Assembly (NCBI GenBank): GCA_903813345.2
Contig: CAIIXF020000003.1
Coordinates: forward strand, 25,807,248-25,871,247
Length of the DNA: 64,000 nucleotides
From: Owenia fusiformis
Lineage: Eukaryota > Annelida > Polychaeta > Sabellida > Oweniidae
Direction: 5' to 3'
Shown here: in pieces, positions 33,090-46,095 of the stretch
Numbering within the stretch: position 1 is the stretch's first letter
Layout of the letters: each line of letters opens with the position of its first letter
The notes under the pieces: model-generated
Database searches by the model: none
What the model saw: only the letters and a program-made list of their open reading frames with translations
What the model was told of the DNA's origin: nothing
Position numbers and translations under genes: made by a program

Positions 33090-33689
33090 TGCCTTCACCC
33101 CACTTCCAGCATTGGTAAATTCTAGAGTCAACCACGATGTTCATGAGTAACGAGAGAGGACTCGGGATTGTCTCGTGTATATCTTTGGCAATTGTATTTA
33201 CGATAGGTAATATCACTACAGCCCTTCTGATGTGATTTTTTACCATCCATTTCCCAGGTAGTAAGTGATATGAAATACTTGGCACATGCAACGTAAAATG
33301 TTTTATGTTATAGAGAAAGCATGAGTGAGAGTTGATTCTTTGAAAATAAGGGTGAGGCGTCAGCAGAACCGTTAATTTCAAAGAATTAACTCTCACGAAT
33401 GTTTTCTCTAACTTGAAACCCTTACACTGTCACCTTTGCAAGCTAAACGGTAATCTTTAGTAACCTACACGCTCTAGTAATAGCCAATTTTCAATGAACT
33501 ATAGTAAGCGTAGTGAGTGCACTGACCCGTGATCATTTGGATGGATTAGTATTGGATTTGCATGTATTGCAGTAGCCTCGTTTTGAGTTCAATGGCCGCT
33601 TTTTAAATTTCTCTGAAAAAGTATCCCTTTTATCATCAAATTAACTGCTCCCCTCTAGTGCTATTTATATAAAACATCTGAAAGAAGTA
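33090..33689. other. Upstream region of the SGNH-like gene
   Basis: It should hold the 5' UTR and promoter of the minus-strand gene starting at 33089. I see no clear core promoter element. A minus-strand frame at 32905-33396 runs through the exon in another phase and is treated as a shadow. Confidence 0.45.
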
Positions 33690-33698
33690 CCTGGAAGG

Positions 33699-34917
33699 AT
33701 GTTGGAAAAGAACCAAGCAGAGCAGGAACAAGTAGGTGACGGAAACAGACCGGAAAACAACTCACCAGATGACCCAGATTCTAAAAAGAAAAAAAAATTA
33801 CAAGATATTCTTGCAAGAAACACAAGCCCAAAGTCAGACAGAAATGACGGTAAGACAAACACTTCATTACCAATCCCAGGCCAAGATATTTCCACACAAA
33901 ATAAAGAAAATCCAACCGACTCATGGTTGTGCCACGACTGCAAAAAAACACAAAGGGACCTCCATGGCTGCAGTTGCTGTGAAAATTGGTATTGTGTAAA
34001 ATGTCAAAGGATTCTAAGTGTAAAGGAAGCAAACTTCTTAAAAGCTTCAAAATCAGAAGCTGTCCACTGGTACTGTAGCTCATGTTACCCCAAAATAAAT
34101 CGCCTGATTGTCAATGTTAACCAATCTCATGATACTTGCAGCAGCAGCACACAGAACCTGGATCCAATCCCATTAGTCGATAAGGTCAGCAAGCAACTTG
34201 AATCTCACATGAAAACGATGATACAAAACACATCAGAGTTCCTAGCCGACCACACCAGACAAATGCTCCAAAGTAGTGAAGACACATCCGAAAAACTCCT
34301 TCTCAATATAGACAGGAAATTAGATGGCCTACAAAAAGATCTCGCAGAATTCGCCAAAACAAGGAATGATAACATGCAACCAAGGCCAATCAACCAAAGT
34401 TTAAACAATCAAATAACCTCTCTAGTAACTAACACAGATAGAGAGAAGAAAGTGCAATGTTATAATACACAATATAAAGGAAGTGCAAGATCCTAATTAC
34501 AGAAATAGACAAAACCATGACCAAGAGAAAGTCGAGGAAATTCTAAATGGACTGGAAATTGACGCCAGTATTGTAAAAACAGCAAGACTCGGTAAAAGAC
34601 CAGAGGACAGGAACAGAAGTAGGCTAACACTAGTAACAATGGGATCTGAAGATCAACAGATACAAATTATCTCTAAAGCCAGAAACCTTAGAAGAGACCA
34701 AAGATGGGACAATATCTACATTCATCCTGATCAGACACCACAAGAAAGAGAGAAAGCAAAACAACTTAGGGATGAACTGAGATACAGGACAAATGAGGGG
34801 GAAACAAATATTATGATTAAAGGTGGCAAGATAGTACAAATCCCAGAAAACCAAGACCAAGGAAGAAATGTACAACCAAACATCACCCCCAGCTGTAGTC
34901 AGACCCAAAGAATATAA
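33699..34917 (+). pseudogene. LINE 1 ORF1 with PHD-like zinc finger, frameshifted
   Basis: The first frame (33699-34496) begins acidic/basic low complexity, then has a Cys/His cluster (WLCHDCKKTQRDLHGCSCC, ENWYCVKCQR, WYCSSCYPK) resembling the PHD finger of CR1 ORF1 proteins. A coiled-coil-like region follows (EKLLLNIDRKLDGLQKDLAE). The reading then continues in the frame of 34483-34917 (EKVEEILNGLEI, IYIHPDQTPQEREKAK), a segment like the RNA-binding part of such ORF1 proteins. A frameshift near 34430-34485 separates the halves. It would be an RNA chaperone of the retrotransposition particle if intact. Confidence 0.82.
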
Positions 34918-35174
34918 AAACTGTCCACCACAAGTATCTAAATGTAATTATTAACTTGGAAAAAGACTATGACAGTGATATATCTGTACAAATGGAAACG
35001 CCTAACTCTACATGTACCTCTAGATCCAACAAAGGAAAAACTTGGTCACCACTTGGCCACGACATCATGATCGATGCATATGGGCTCTCACAGGCTGCCG
35101 GAGGCACTGATGAAGAGTGACGATCACAATCAATCAGTAAAAACAAAAAGACAATTTATAACTCAGATTTAAAG

Positions 35175-38003
35175 GTGATGTATACTAATGCAGATCAACT
35201 AACTAACAAAATGCTAGAACTCAAAATCCCCATCGAAATATTGAAACCAGATATAATTATAATCACAGAAGTTCTACCAAAGTACACGTATAGGTTTGAC
35301 GAGATGAACCAAGCAGAATTAAAAATTGACAATTTCATCACCTTTACAAATTTTGACTGTGAACAGGCAGGGAAACGAGGAATAGCAGTTTTTATCCACG
35401 AGAATCTAAATGTAACTGAATTAAGCTTAAATTCTGACTTTAGTGATATTGTATCATTGAAAATAACTATGAAAAACAATGTAGTGATCCTGAGCTGTAT
35501 TAACAGAAGTCCAAACCAGAGTGAAGGAAACCATGAAGACCTGTGCTCCCTTATCCAATCACTAAGTAGAGAAAAGGCCACGCACTTATGTATCCTAGGA
35601 GACTTCAACCACCCCGAGATAAACTGGGATAACTGGAGCACCTCGAGAAACAGTGATCACATGAGCTATAAATTAATCTCCACACTTCATACTTCAAAAC
35701 AATTTTCTACACCAGCACGTAACTAAGCCAACAAGACATAGGATAGGACAGAAAGAAAACATTCTTGATTTAGTAATAACCAAAGGAGAAGACACAATAA
35801 GTGACATTGAGTACTTAGCACCATTGGGTAAAAGCGACCATCTTGTCCTGTGTTTCAACATAAACATGACAGCACGAGACGGAATAAATAAAATAAGTCA
35901 AAACAGCCAAAAACCGAACTACAATAAAGCAGACTATAACACCATGAGACAGGATCTTAGTAAAATAGCCTGGAATGATGAATTCAAAGGACAAACTCCA
36001 AGCGAGATGTGGACCACCTTTAAAAATGCACTAAATAAAGTCAGAGAAAAATGTACCAAAATGTAACATCAGGAATGATAGACGCCGCAAGACCTGGATG
36101 AACAGTAAAGCCATAAGACAACAGAGGAGGAAATATAAATATTGGCAGAGATATCTAGAATCCAAAGATGGCGAGGATTATATTAAATATAAGCAAGAAA
36201 GCAACAAATCCAAAACTCTCTGCCGTAAACTAAGAAAGGAATTCGAATTGGACATAGCAAAAAACATTAAAACCAACCAGAAGCCTTTTTGGGCCTTCGT
36301 CAATAGTACCAGTAAGATTAGGTCAAAGGTTGGCCCCATTGATACTCAAGACGGGAATATAATAGACAACGATAGCGACAAGGCAAACATTTAAATGGCT
36401 ATTTCGCAAGTGTATTTACAGATGAAATGATAAACTATCTCCCAGAGTTCCCAGATAGAACCCAAAACGGAAGCCAGCTTAATACAATTGATATAAATCC
36501 ATCCCTGATTGTGAAAAAGCTGAAAAAGTTGAAACCTCAAAAATCCCCAGGCCCGGATTTAATTCACCCCCAGGTATTAAGAGAAACAGCAAATGAAATA
36601 TGTACTCCTCTATCAACCATATTCAACGCCTCTCTCAAGAAAGGTGATGTCCCAGCCGACTGGAAGGAAGCAGAGGTTGTACCTATACACAAGAAGGGGA
36701 AACGATCGTCCCAGCAAACTATCGCCCAATTAGTCTGACATCAGTTATCTGCAAAATTATGGAATCCCTGATCAGAGACAGCATGATGGAATACCTAATC
36801 AGTAACAATCTTTTGACAGATAGCCAGCATGGCTTTGTCCCAGGGAAGTCATGCATCACTCAACTATTACAAGTAATGGAGGACTGGACCCAAATTCTGG
36901 AAGAAGGGGACCCCTTAGATGCAATATATTTCGACTTCAGTAATGCGTTCGGAGCCGTCCCGCACCAGCGCCTGTTAAACAAGATTAACGGCTATGGAAT
37001 AAAGGGAGACCTCTTTAACTGGATATAGGCATATCTCCTTGGAAGAAGGCAGAGAGTTAAAATCAACAATAGCTTCTCAACATGGTCGTATGTCACGTCT
37101 GGAATCCCTCAAGGAACTTGCCTCGGACCGATCTTATTCATAATGTACATTAATGATATGCCTGACAAGATAAACAGTAATATAAAAATCTTCGCTGATG
37201 ATACAAAGATCTATGGACCCGTGAAGAACATTGATGGAAGGAGAAATATTCAACATGATATAGATACCCTTGTGGAATGGTTAGAAAAATGGCAACTGAA
37301 ATTTAATCCATCAAAATGTTCAACAATGCACCTTGGAAATAAAAACCCAAAGGAAAACTACACAATGAACAATAACAACATCAAAGCTACAAAATTAGAG
37401 AAAGACCTTGGGGTGCACATGGACCCAGAGTTAAAATTTCATAAACATGTAAATAAATGCACCAGTAAAGCAAATCAAGTATTGGGAATCATCAATAGAA
37501 CTTTTACCAGCCTAGACGAAACAACTCTCCCATTACTGTATAAAACTATGGTAAGACCCCATCTTGAATATGGAAATTCAGTATGGCACCCAAGATACCA
37601 AATGGACATTAACAAAGTGGAAGACGTCCAAAGGAGAGCAACTAAATTGGTTCCAACTTTGAAACATCTCCCCTATCATGAGAGGCTCCAGAGGCTCAAA
37701 TTATATTCCCTGAGTTGTAAGAGGAAACGGGGAGATATGATAGAAGTATACAAGATAATGAATGGAATCTACAATTTGAAAATAGACCAGTTCTTCAAAA
37801 AGTCAACATTAACAACAAGAGGACATACCCACAAAATAAGAAAACCACAGACTAGACTGGAACTAAGAAAGAATGCCTTCAGTACCAGGATTGTAGACAA
37901 CTAGAACTCTCTACCCCAGGATGTTATTGATGCCCCCTCAGTTTCCCGCTTCAAGACCCTCTTAGACAGGACGTGGCACTCAGATATATACAATAGTCAC
38001 TAG
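35175..38003 (+). pseudogene. LINE 1 ORF2: endonuclease and reverse transcriptase, decayed
   Basis: An APE-type endonuclease opens at 35175 (MMYTNADQLTNKMLELKIPI, LKPDIIIITEV, LCILGDFNHPEINWD). Reverse transcriptase blocks follow: PQKSPGPDLIHPQVLRE, DWKEAEVVPIHKKGK, QHGFVPGKSCITQLL, IYFDFSNAFGAVPHQRLL, SGIPQGTCLGP and the catalytic FADDTKIYG. The C-terminal RPHLEYGNSVWHP and VQRRATKLVP blocks are typical of CR1. The frame changes near 35720, 36066, 36394 and 36738. In-frame stops occur at 37026-37028 and at 37902-37904, where NSLPQ continues past the stop to a terminal TAG at 38001-38003. It is non-functional as it stands. Confidence 0.88.
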
Positions 38004-38130
38004 TGAGCAATAGCACTTTCCCTATCCTATTCAGTTAAATAAATTGATACAGATGGGAGAACATTACAGGCTGAAGCCTCCAAATCCTCCTAAACCTAAT
38101 GATGATGATGATGATGATGTATGTACAGTT

Positions 38131-38153
38131 NNNNNNNNNNNNNNNNNNNNNNN
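38131..38153. other. Assembly gap (23 N)
   Basis: Twenty-three undefined bases directly follow the LINE 1 microsatellite tail. Sequence left and right may not be contiguous in the genome. Confidence 1.
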
Positions 38154-38663
38154 TCAAAATTGAATACATTTCTGAACACAATACTCAATCGGCCGGGCGC
38201 CGTAGTGAAAATCGGAGCAAATGTGACCAAGACATAAAACAATCGAATAATACTGTATCAGTTTCACATTTACAGCGGTCAAAAGCATTCACAAAAAACG
38301 CCAGAGTTGGCAATCATATAAAATAAAACCAATCCCGCTGTGATTCAAAGAAATAACTAATTTACTGCATTGAGTTCAATGTTATAACCATGTCGATTTA
38401 CATGAGTGTCCGATTCATTGTACCAAATTTAAACATTGACTGTTCTCCAGGAAGCAATAAGCTGACATATATCATATTTTACATTTTAATACAACTGAAA
38501 AGATAATAAATGTTTTAATATAAAGTTGACGTAGTTATAAATGTTTTCAGCGTAAAATCAAAGCACAACCATATAATTAAAAAAATTACGCTGGGATTCC
38601 AACTGGATACAACTGACGAGTTGTATTTAAGGTGGCCTAAAGTGCTGCTTATATTTTCGTGAA

Positions 38664-39806
38664 GCCACTCAGTAAAATTACGATTTCTCTGCACCCTGAT
38701 GTTCAATCAACATCATTCGAGTATCTATATGTTCCTGACACGTTCGGGCATCCGGTTATGACAACGTCTACCCAATGTTTGCACGAGAAATTGACGTAAT
38801 TCATGACTGAAATCGGGAAGACAAAAATATGTGATATTCTTTCAGAATTGTTTATAATAACTATTTACAAAAACGTTCCCGAGACACAATCCATTTAGGT
38901 AGGGTTTGTTTTAAAGTCGAAAAGCCCCAATAAGACAATACAAACCCAGATTAAACCCAGAAGAATGCAGATTTCATGTAATGATTTACGTTCATGTAAA
39001 CAAGTAAAGTACATATAATCCCCATATAAAACACTGGCCTACGTGACATGTAAACACAGGTTAAATAGAAATATAGAAAATTTTCAACATAGCATTTGCT
39101 TCCGTGTTCTGTATGCCCCTCATAAGGCAATGTATCTTCAAATAAAACCTTAGCCAAGTAGATAAGGGTCTCCAGAACACTTTTGTATATAGTTTTCACG
39201 GCTTTGTATAAAAAAAACCTCCTACCTCATACCCACCTACCTGGAACATGATACAGTCATTGAAGGGTTCAATTTTAATGATTATTAAATCTCAAAATAG
39301 CTCAAAGTATTAACATTTCTACAATTCCGGCTTTGTTTTATGACTAGACAGATGACAGATCCATAAATAAAGGCATGTGGATGCATTTTAATGTGTAATG
39401 ATCCGAGGGCGCCCCGGGGGAATAAATAACTAACGACCGCGACCATAGGTCCAACAAGCCAGAAAAAGAAATTGAAAGAAAGTGTGCTAAATTCGATGCT
39501 CCGAGTGGGAATCGAACCCAGCTGGGATGTAGTAGCAACTTGCTATCAAAGGATCGTTACAAATGCTTCTATAATTCATCATAAATTTAGATTTAATAGA
39601 CTAAGATCTTTAAAATTGAACCCTTCAAAGACTGTATTATGTCCCACATACGTGGGTAGGTGGGTATGAGGTAGGAGGTTTTTTATACAAAGCCAGTTTT
39701 CACAAGCAATTTTATTCCCGGACGCCCAAACGTGTCAGGAACACATATATATTTGAATGATCTTGATTGGACATCAGGTTGCAGAGAAATCGTATTTTTA
39801 CTGAGT
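38664..39806. repeat. Nested inverted repeats, about 1.1 kb fold-back region
   Basis: Outer arms at 38664-38756 and 39715-39806 share CCACTCAGTAAAA, ACGATTTCTCTGCA and GTTCCTGACACGTT in opposite orientation. Inner arms at 39199-39241 and 39658-39695 share a perfect CCTCCTACCTCATACCCACC block and its complement. A block just outside (GGATACAACTGACGAGT at 38604) recurs directly at 40035. No protein is visible. Confidence 0.75.
39487..39580 (-). other. tRNA-like 3' half / B-box, probable SINE or tRNA pseudogene
   Basis: On the minus strand CAGCTGGGTTCGATTCCCAC looks like a T-arm with a Pol III B box (GGTTCGATTCC), followed by an acceptor-like CGGAGCA. A matching A box and cloverleaf are not convincing. 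Confidence 0.4.
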
Positions 39807-39959
39807 GGATTATTGAATTTCATAGATCTAGAGGCCCTTCAGGAGTGGAAAACCTTAAATTATCAGAGATTAATGTTTCCAAACTGTTTTGAAACAAACT
39901 AACGTCTTGTTTTCAACCTACACCTTGCTCCTTTCTGTCGTATTTAATAAAACAAAAAT

Positions 39960-40032
39960 AGTATATCACGGAGGGATACGAACCACTCACCTGGGACTTG
40001 GTTATTCACTAGCGCCATAGGCGTTCTACTAT
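39960..40032 (-). other. tRNA-like sequence with A-box and B-box
   Basis: The minus strand has TGGCGCTAGTG (A-box-like) and, about 35 bases later, GTGGTTCGTATCCC (B-box-like), followed by TCCGTG. It resembles a decayed tRNA or the head of a tRNA-derived SINE. The cloverleaf pairing is incomplete. Confidence 0.4.
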
Positions 40033-40061
40033 TCTGGATACAACTGACGAGTCGTATTTAA

Positions 40062-41325
40062 AGGGACCCAACACCTTACAAAACTTCTTAACGGAGAGGA
40101 ATAAGGGAAAATGCTTGCCGGATTCTGAATCTGTGTATTTTTTAATGATTTTTCACCGTCTTGGAATTTCAATTTTTTTCTTTTGAAAAAATGAGTTTTG
40201 CATTGTTTTCCAATTAGACAAATGAGTAAACATGAATAGCTCGAAATCTAACGGTGAGATTTTGTTTTAAAAAATCATGGATATCAAGGCTAAATATAGC
40301 TATACAATAAACATAAAAAAGCAATGCTTGGACTCTTCATATTCACACAAAAAATTAATTGGTAAATGAGGTTTGATATTTGTGAGAATAAGTTGTACGA
40401 GTCGCAATGCTCTACAAACACCAGACTACAGGGTGGATTAGGATCAATGACACACATAAAAATTAATTTAAAAATATTTCATGATAATTATCTCAAACAA
40501 AAGCAGTTAGCGAAGGATACATTTCATTACACTCAATAAATAGTTATCACTTTTGACTATATATACATACCTCATGGGAATGTATTTCCATCTGCTCAAG
40601 ATATCATATTTTAGCTTCGAAAATCACAATCGTTGGATAATACATTTATCTCAGAATGATAGGCCACCCTGTAGCAATGTAGCTTTCACTTGAAGTGTAC
40701 CCTTGAGAATAATGAACTTACTTTCAAATTTGTCTTGCTTTTGTGGTGTATGTGGCTTTTTTTAGCAAATCTGCCACGCTCATTTCTTTCCAGAACCATC
40801 TTGTTCACATGTAACACTAGGCTATACGCGTATGTATAGACAGATGACATAGACATACATATAAATTATATATTGCACCTGTATTTACTTACATGGGAAT
40901 ATTCCCTTTGGAAAAATGCAAATGCATGAACATATATTTTCATCTTATATATGACTTCAAGCTAACATATTATTTCATATTTATATTTTCATAGTTAGTC
41001 TAACATAAATAATAGATCCATGAGAACAATATTCTTTGTTTTCTTAAAAATTGATGGGTTTACTGTGAATTCAATAAATTACAATTTGCAAGGGGTAAGT
41101 ATACTGTATGACCTTAGTTGCAAAGTACTGTTTATATATGCAGCTCAATAGCATAAAATATGTTTAATGAAGCATATGGTATGGATTAGTCGTGTGACAC
41201 ACATCCTGACCAATACATGAGGGTATTAGCTACTTTTCACAGAAACCAAAGGAGGACAGTGCTTTTATTTCAACTGGGAGCTTACCTCCACACGACTGAT
41301 CATGTGACCATGGTGTTGGGTCCCT
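40062..41325. mobile_element. TTAA-flanked DNA element with AGGGACCCAACACC ends
   Basis: AGGGACCCAACACC at 40062 is exactly mirrored by GGTGTTGGGTCCCT ending at 41325. TTAA flanks both sides (40058-40061 and 41326-41329). The interior (1.26 kb) has no long open frame. TTAA targets point to piggyBac or Kolobok; the AGGG start favours Kolobok (inference). Confidence 0.75.
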
Positions 41326-41398
41326 TTAAGTGGAGACAAAAGTGAGGATCATTTTGAATTGACGCTCGGTATAAATATATAATACTTTTGTTCTTTCA

Positions 41399-41470
41399 TA
41401 TCGGTAGCTCGTTGGTCTCATGGTTAGCGTGCCTGACTTCCATTGTCTAGGTTAGTTGATCGAGACACGT
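41399..41470 (+). other. tRNA-like fragment
   Basis: TCGGTAGCTCGTTGGTCTCA, TGGTTAGCGTGCCTGACTTC and TTGATCGAGAC are arranged like the D-arm/A-box, anticodon arm and T-arm of a decayed tRNA. Stem pairing is incomplete, so no isotype is given. Confidence 0.4.
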
Positions 41471-41533
41471 TCATGTCGAACTTTTTGATTTACTTGTTGT
41501 CAAGATATAATAAGTAGGGCAAAATCCAGAAAA

Positions 41534-41752
41534 AGTAGATCAAAAATACTCCAATGGAGTATAAAATTGTCACCAGGATTCCGGAATGAGACGAATGTTA
41601 ACTCGTGAAATCTCGGTAGATAAAGTAGGTCAGAAAATCCGGATTAATCCGAACAAGGTTCGGGAATTTCCGTCATAAGAAGTAGGTCAAAAATACTCCA
41701 ATGGAGTATAAAATTGTCACCAGGATTCCGAAATACGACGAATCGAATCGGC
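41534..41752. repeat. Two-copy direct repeat, about 156 bp period
   Basis: CAAAAATACTCCAATGGAGT followed by ATAAAATTGTCACCAGGATT occurs at about 41541 and 41698. The ACTCCAATGGAGT core is itself palindromic. CCGAACAAGGTTCGG-type palindromes lie between and after the copies. Confidence 0.85.
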
Positions 41753-41959
41753 AAACTTCGGTACAATAATGAAGTGCATAAAAACCGAAATGATCCGAAC
41801 AACGTTCGGATAAAATCGTGAAACAGGTGTCAGGGGCTTCCCCTCATCTTTCCATACATGGTTCTAAAAGCCTTATATGGATCTATCACGTGACATTCAA
41901 AATGACGTTCCTATATGGTTCTATGGGCCTTATATGGATCTTTCGAAGACGTGACCTAA

Positions 41960-42310
41960 TACCAAATCAAAATCAAAATTTTACCTTGACCATTGGATGG
42001 GATTTCATAGAAAATATCAAAGAAAACATATCCTCGTGATCCTTAATCACTTAAATTCGATAATTTTATCTTCACCCCTTGATGGAATTTTATGAAAGAA
42101 GTTATGAAAACACATCATCATGTAAGGGTTTTCACCTAAATTAGCTCGTTTTATCTTGACCCTTCAATTGAATTTCATTGAAAAATGTTTAATGAAAAAT
42201 ATCATCATGTTATGATTTGTATTTAAATAAGACCGTTTCATCTAAATACTTGCTGGATAATATTTCATAAAAAATGCACTTTAAAAATATTTCAGGATTT
42301 GCCTTAATTT
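41960..42310. repeat. Diverged tandem repeat, roughly 100 bp unit
   Basis: The series TTACCTTGACCATTGGATGG, TTATCTTCACCCCTTGATGG, TTATCTTGACCCTTCAATTG recurs with following ATTTCAT(A/T)GAAAA and AACA(C/T)ATCATCATG blocks, about three to four times. Confidence 0.65.
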
Positions 42311-42529
42311 ATCAATGTAATGTAAGTATTAGTTTGACTCTCAAATAGGGTTCTATTTGAACTTTTTTATTGAAATTAATACTAGGCAGGACTCACTCTC
42401 TAAATAGCTAATAAAAATTCAACCCTTGGATGTGATTTCGTTGAAAAAAAAATATGACAAGTCCAGAATCAAATGATTTGTCCAGAACCTCTTAAGATCC
42501 TGTTAATTAGAGAATCATGTTCAATCCGA

Positions 42530-44048
42530 ACGTTTTATTAACATAATAAATACAAATGGTCTAAATCCACTTATTTTCAAGCCTACAAGGGTTACATCCA
42601 CTTCGGCCACATTAATTGATAATATTTTTACTAATAAAATTGATAGCATTAAACAATCTGGAATAATTATATCTGACATCTCTGACCATTTCCCTATATT
42701 TTTTACAACTAATAAACCCTTGCATAAACTTGTTGAAAGAACCAATACTTACAGAGTGATAAATTCAGATAGTTTGACTTCTTTTAAAAATAAGATGGCT
42801 TTAGTTGACTGGTCACTAACTTGCAGTATTGAAGATACTAATTCTGCCTTCGAGCACTTTTTAGAAATATTCAAAAATATATACAATGACTCCTTCCCAG
42901 TTAAAACAAGTAAATCTAAATGTATTATAAACACTGATAAACCATGGTTAACACCAGCTCTCCTCAATTCTGTCAAACATAAAGGTACTCTATATAAAGC
43001 TTTCCTGAAACAACCTTCAGAAGAAAATAAATCAAGGTATAAAACTTATAAACATACACTCACTAGAGCCATACATATCCTGAAAAACATCATTTTAATT
43101 GTCAAATTGAAAATGCTAAAGGTAACTTAAAACACACTTGGAAGGTTATTGATACAATTTTTAAAAAAAAAAAACACAAAGGCTTCATCAACTGATTTCT
43201 TTGAAAACAATGGCGAAATCTTCAGGGACAATCACTCAATTGCTAATAATTTCAATAAATATTTTACAAGCGTTGGTTCTTGCCCTGCCAGTAAAATATC
43301 TTGTAATACTTCGCATACTGAATTTTTTAAGGAAACTAATCGGAACCTGACTTCAATGTTTTTAAATCCTATAAATTCAGATGAGATGCCTTTGATAATT
43401 GGCAGCCTTAAAGATGGAGCTTCAGGACTGGATGGATTTAAAGCTAGTGCATTAAAATCTTGTAAAGATATATTAGCTCCCCTTTTAACTCATCTATACA
43501 ATCTATCGTTCTTAAATGGCATATTTCCTGATATTCTCAAAACAGCCAAAATTACACCAATTTTTAAAAAGGCAAGCCCAGTTTATTCTCTAACTACAGA
43601 CCAATTTCACTTTTAAGCATTTGCTCCAAGGTTTTAGAAAAAGTAATGCATAAAAGACTTATTAACTTCATAACAAAACAGAAAATACTCAGTTCAAGTC
43701 AGTTTGGTTTCCTGCCCAATAAATCAACATACATGGCAATCTTAGCTTTTCTTGAAAATTTAAGAACTTCACTTGATGATAATAACTTTAATATCGGACT
43801 ATTTTTGGACCTGTGAAAAGCATTTGATACCGTTGATCACCAAATTTTACTTGACAAGCTTGATTATTATGGCCTAAGAGGTAATGTAAAAAACTGGTTC
43901 ACTTCTTACTTATGGGACATAAAACAGATCACTTTTTATAATAATACTACTTCAAATGAAGAGTTTATCAAATGTGGCGTTCCTCAGGGCTCAATTATCG
44001 GACCAACTTTGTTTCTAATTTATATTAATGATATAACTTCAACCTCTT
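42530..44048 (+). pseudogene. LINE 2, 5'-truncated: endonuclease end and RT first half
   Basis: It opens inside the endonuclease (TLIDNIFTNKIDSIKQSGII, ISDISDHFPIF), runs through TDKPWLTPALLNSVKHKGTL, NNFNKYFTSVG and GASGLDGFKASALKSC, then RT blocks NYRPISLLSICSKVLEK, SSQFGFLPNKSTYMAIL and CGVPQGSIIGPTLFLIYIND. There is a frameshift near 43580 and a TGA at 43814 in LDL*KAFDTVDHQ. It is cut off at 44048 by another element and resumes at 47754. Confidence 0.85.
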
Positions 44049-45871
44049 AGGCCAAGCAAATGGGCTCATAAAAGGCCCAAACATCCCCAAAATTGCAACA
44101 GTTTTTAAATTAGTCTTATATTATGTATTGATATCACTTGAAAAACATATCAAAAATGTAGAAAAATGTATGCAGTGGACAAATATGAAATTTCACTTCC
44201 TAGGTACCCCCTACAACCCTACCCCAAAATTGAGTATTGGTAGGAAACAATTTTTCCTTCCCAAATGGAATACTTTAGTCAAGTATTCAAGCTTTATTAT
44301 GATAGACCACATATTCACAAATAATTAAAATATTATTTTAACCATTTTTGAGACCAGTAATTGGTCATTTGACCCCAAAGTATAACAAAATAGGCCACAA
44401 AACAGGCATGTTTTCACATATCTATTTAGATATTTTAGGATCAGTTAGTCAGAAAAGCATGAAAGAAATCATGGTGTTACATATTTATATGAACTTCATA
44501 TTTGGTGAGTGTCAGAATTCTAACGTGTATACTTAGGAAGAAAAAAATTATTTCATTTTCATAGTTTTGCCCCGCCTACTATAGGGGAGACTATAGTTTT
44601 GATGACTAACTCCCACAATGCATCACATTTGTATTAGAGTTGACATCTAAATCATTTATATAGGATTGTCATCATCTAAAATACAAGTTTTGTGACGGTT
44701 TATACCTTATTAGTTGCACCAGGTGAAATGTTAAGGTGACCTCACTTGTATTTGATGAATAATTACATATCACCACTCTGATATTAGGGCATTTGATAAC
44801 TGCTCTATACTAGGCTTATCTAAATAATGTAAGTTGTAGTTTCTGTGGAATTTAATATTGTTTAAATTATTATTTACAATTCGCAATTACAGAATTTAAA
44901 TTCATCAGATAAATAAATCATTACATATTAAGAGTACATTACTTTTGAACTATAAAATTGGATGTATAATGCTGTAGAAACGAATTTATGGTTATTAAAC
45001 GGAATTTAAACTGATAGAGCACATTTAAATCTCAGATATCTGGGGAGTCTTTCATTAATATAATTTCAGTACGTAGGAATGATGGTAAATCTGTCTGTCA
45101 GGTTGGAAAACATTGAGTGTACATGTGCTACATTCAGAATCGGATGCAGATATTGTGATTGTGAAAACTGCAATGCAAAGTGTCCAAACCTCAAATACAG
45201 TATACTCATACAGATCTCCTTGTGCTTCTAATTTATCATGCACAAAACACAAACTTCAACATTTTCTTCAAACCTGAACCAAAAGCAGCAACCCAAAAAT
45301 CAAAATGTTGGAATATAAATAAAATAAGATTGTCTTCGGAAAAAGTGGTCTGTGACAATATTTTGTTTATCTTTTCTGGGGTGTGACAACGCATTCAGGT
45401 TATATATGGCATAGACAAGAAGCTATCATTGAGGCAGATAGAAAAGAGTGAGTTCTTGAGAAAACAAGCGGTTGTTTTTAAATTATCAAAGCACTGGTGA
45501 TCCGATCAATTACGCTTCTTACCGAAACGGGTCAAATATCTAAACGTCGAAGGCACGATATTTCTTTTTTCCTTTTTTTCACTCGTTGTAGGCAGAATCC
45601 CCACGATGTTTTTTTCTCACAATCGTGTATCAGTATCATATGTTTTAGAAATGTACATGTTTGCGCAAAAATAGCTCAGAATAATAAACTGCTGGGAAAT
45701 AAGCAACGAAACGTTTGTTCCCATTGCCTAAATGCAGCTCCCCTCTCTCAGAGATCATCCATTGTGTGTGTTAGGCATATTTTACTTCTATGAAGTAGGT
45801 ATGCAAAGGCATTTGTGCAAATACCTCCATAACTGATCATGAAAATAATGATGACTAAATAATGAACACTG

Positions 45872-46095
45872 GCGGATCTGGGGGGGGCTGGGGGTCCGGG
45901 CCCCCTTGGGCGGGCCAAGAATAAAAATTGGGACCAAAAAAGGCCTTAAGGCCCTAAAAAGTGGGCCTTTTTGGTCATAAGAGGGCCTTTTAAGGCCTTA
46001 TTTTTTAATTTCAGGCCAAATTTTGAAGAAAATAGGCCTCAATATTTCAAAATTTGGGCCCACTTTAGGGGTTTAGGGGCCCAAATTTTTTTTTC
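45872..46095. mobile_element. GC-rich transposon fragment with ACTGGCGGATC start
   Basis: CACTGGCGGATCTGGGGGGG starts a block rich in GGGCCC, GGCCTT and AAGGCC palindromes, quite unlike the AT-rich surroundings. This start resembles common hAT-like MITEs of invertebrates. A right end is not recognised. Confidence 0.45.

Larger units (their letters stand above)
33690..38130 (+). mobile_element. CR1-type non-LTR retrotransposon (LINE 1), near full length, broken
   Basis: The order is ORF1 with a PHD-like finger, then ORF2 with endonuclease and reverse transcriptase, then a 3' (ATG)n microsatellite tail at 38098-38118. The short simple-repeat tail and the PHD-type ORF1 fit the CR1/L2 group. Several frameshifts and stops make it non-autonomous now. 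The 3' end runs into the assembly gap. Confidence 0.9.

Noticed and set aside
32905-33396. 163-codon minus-strand frame upstream of the SGNH-like gene
   Set aside because: It overlaps the supported exon in another phase, has no recognised domain, and the exon frame carries the anchor and SGNH motifs.
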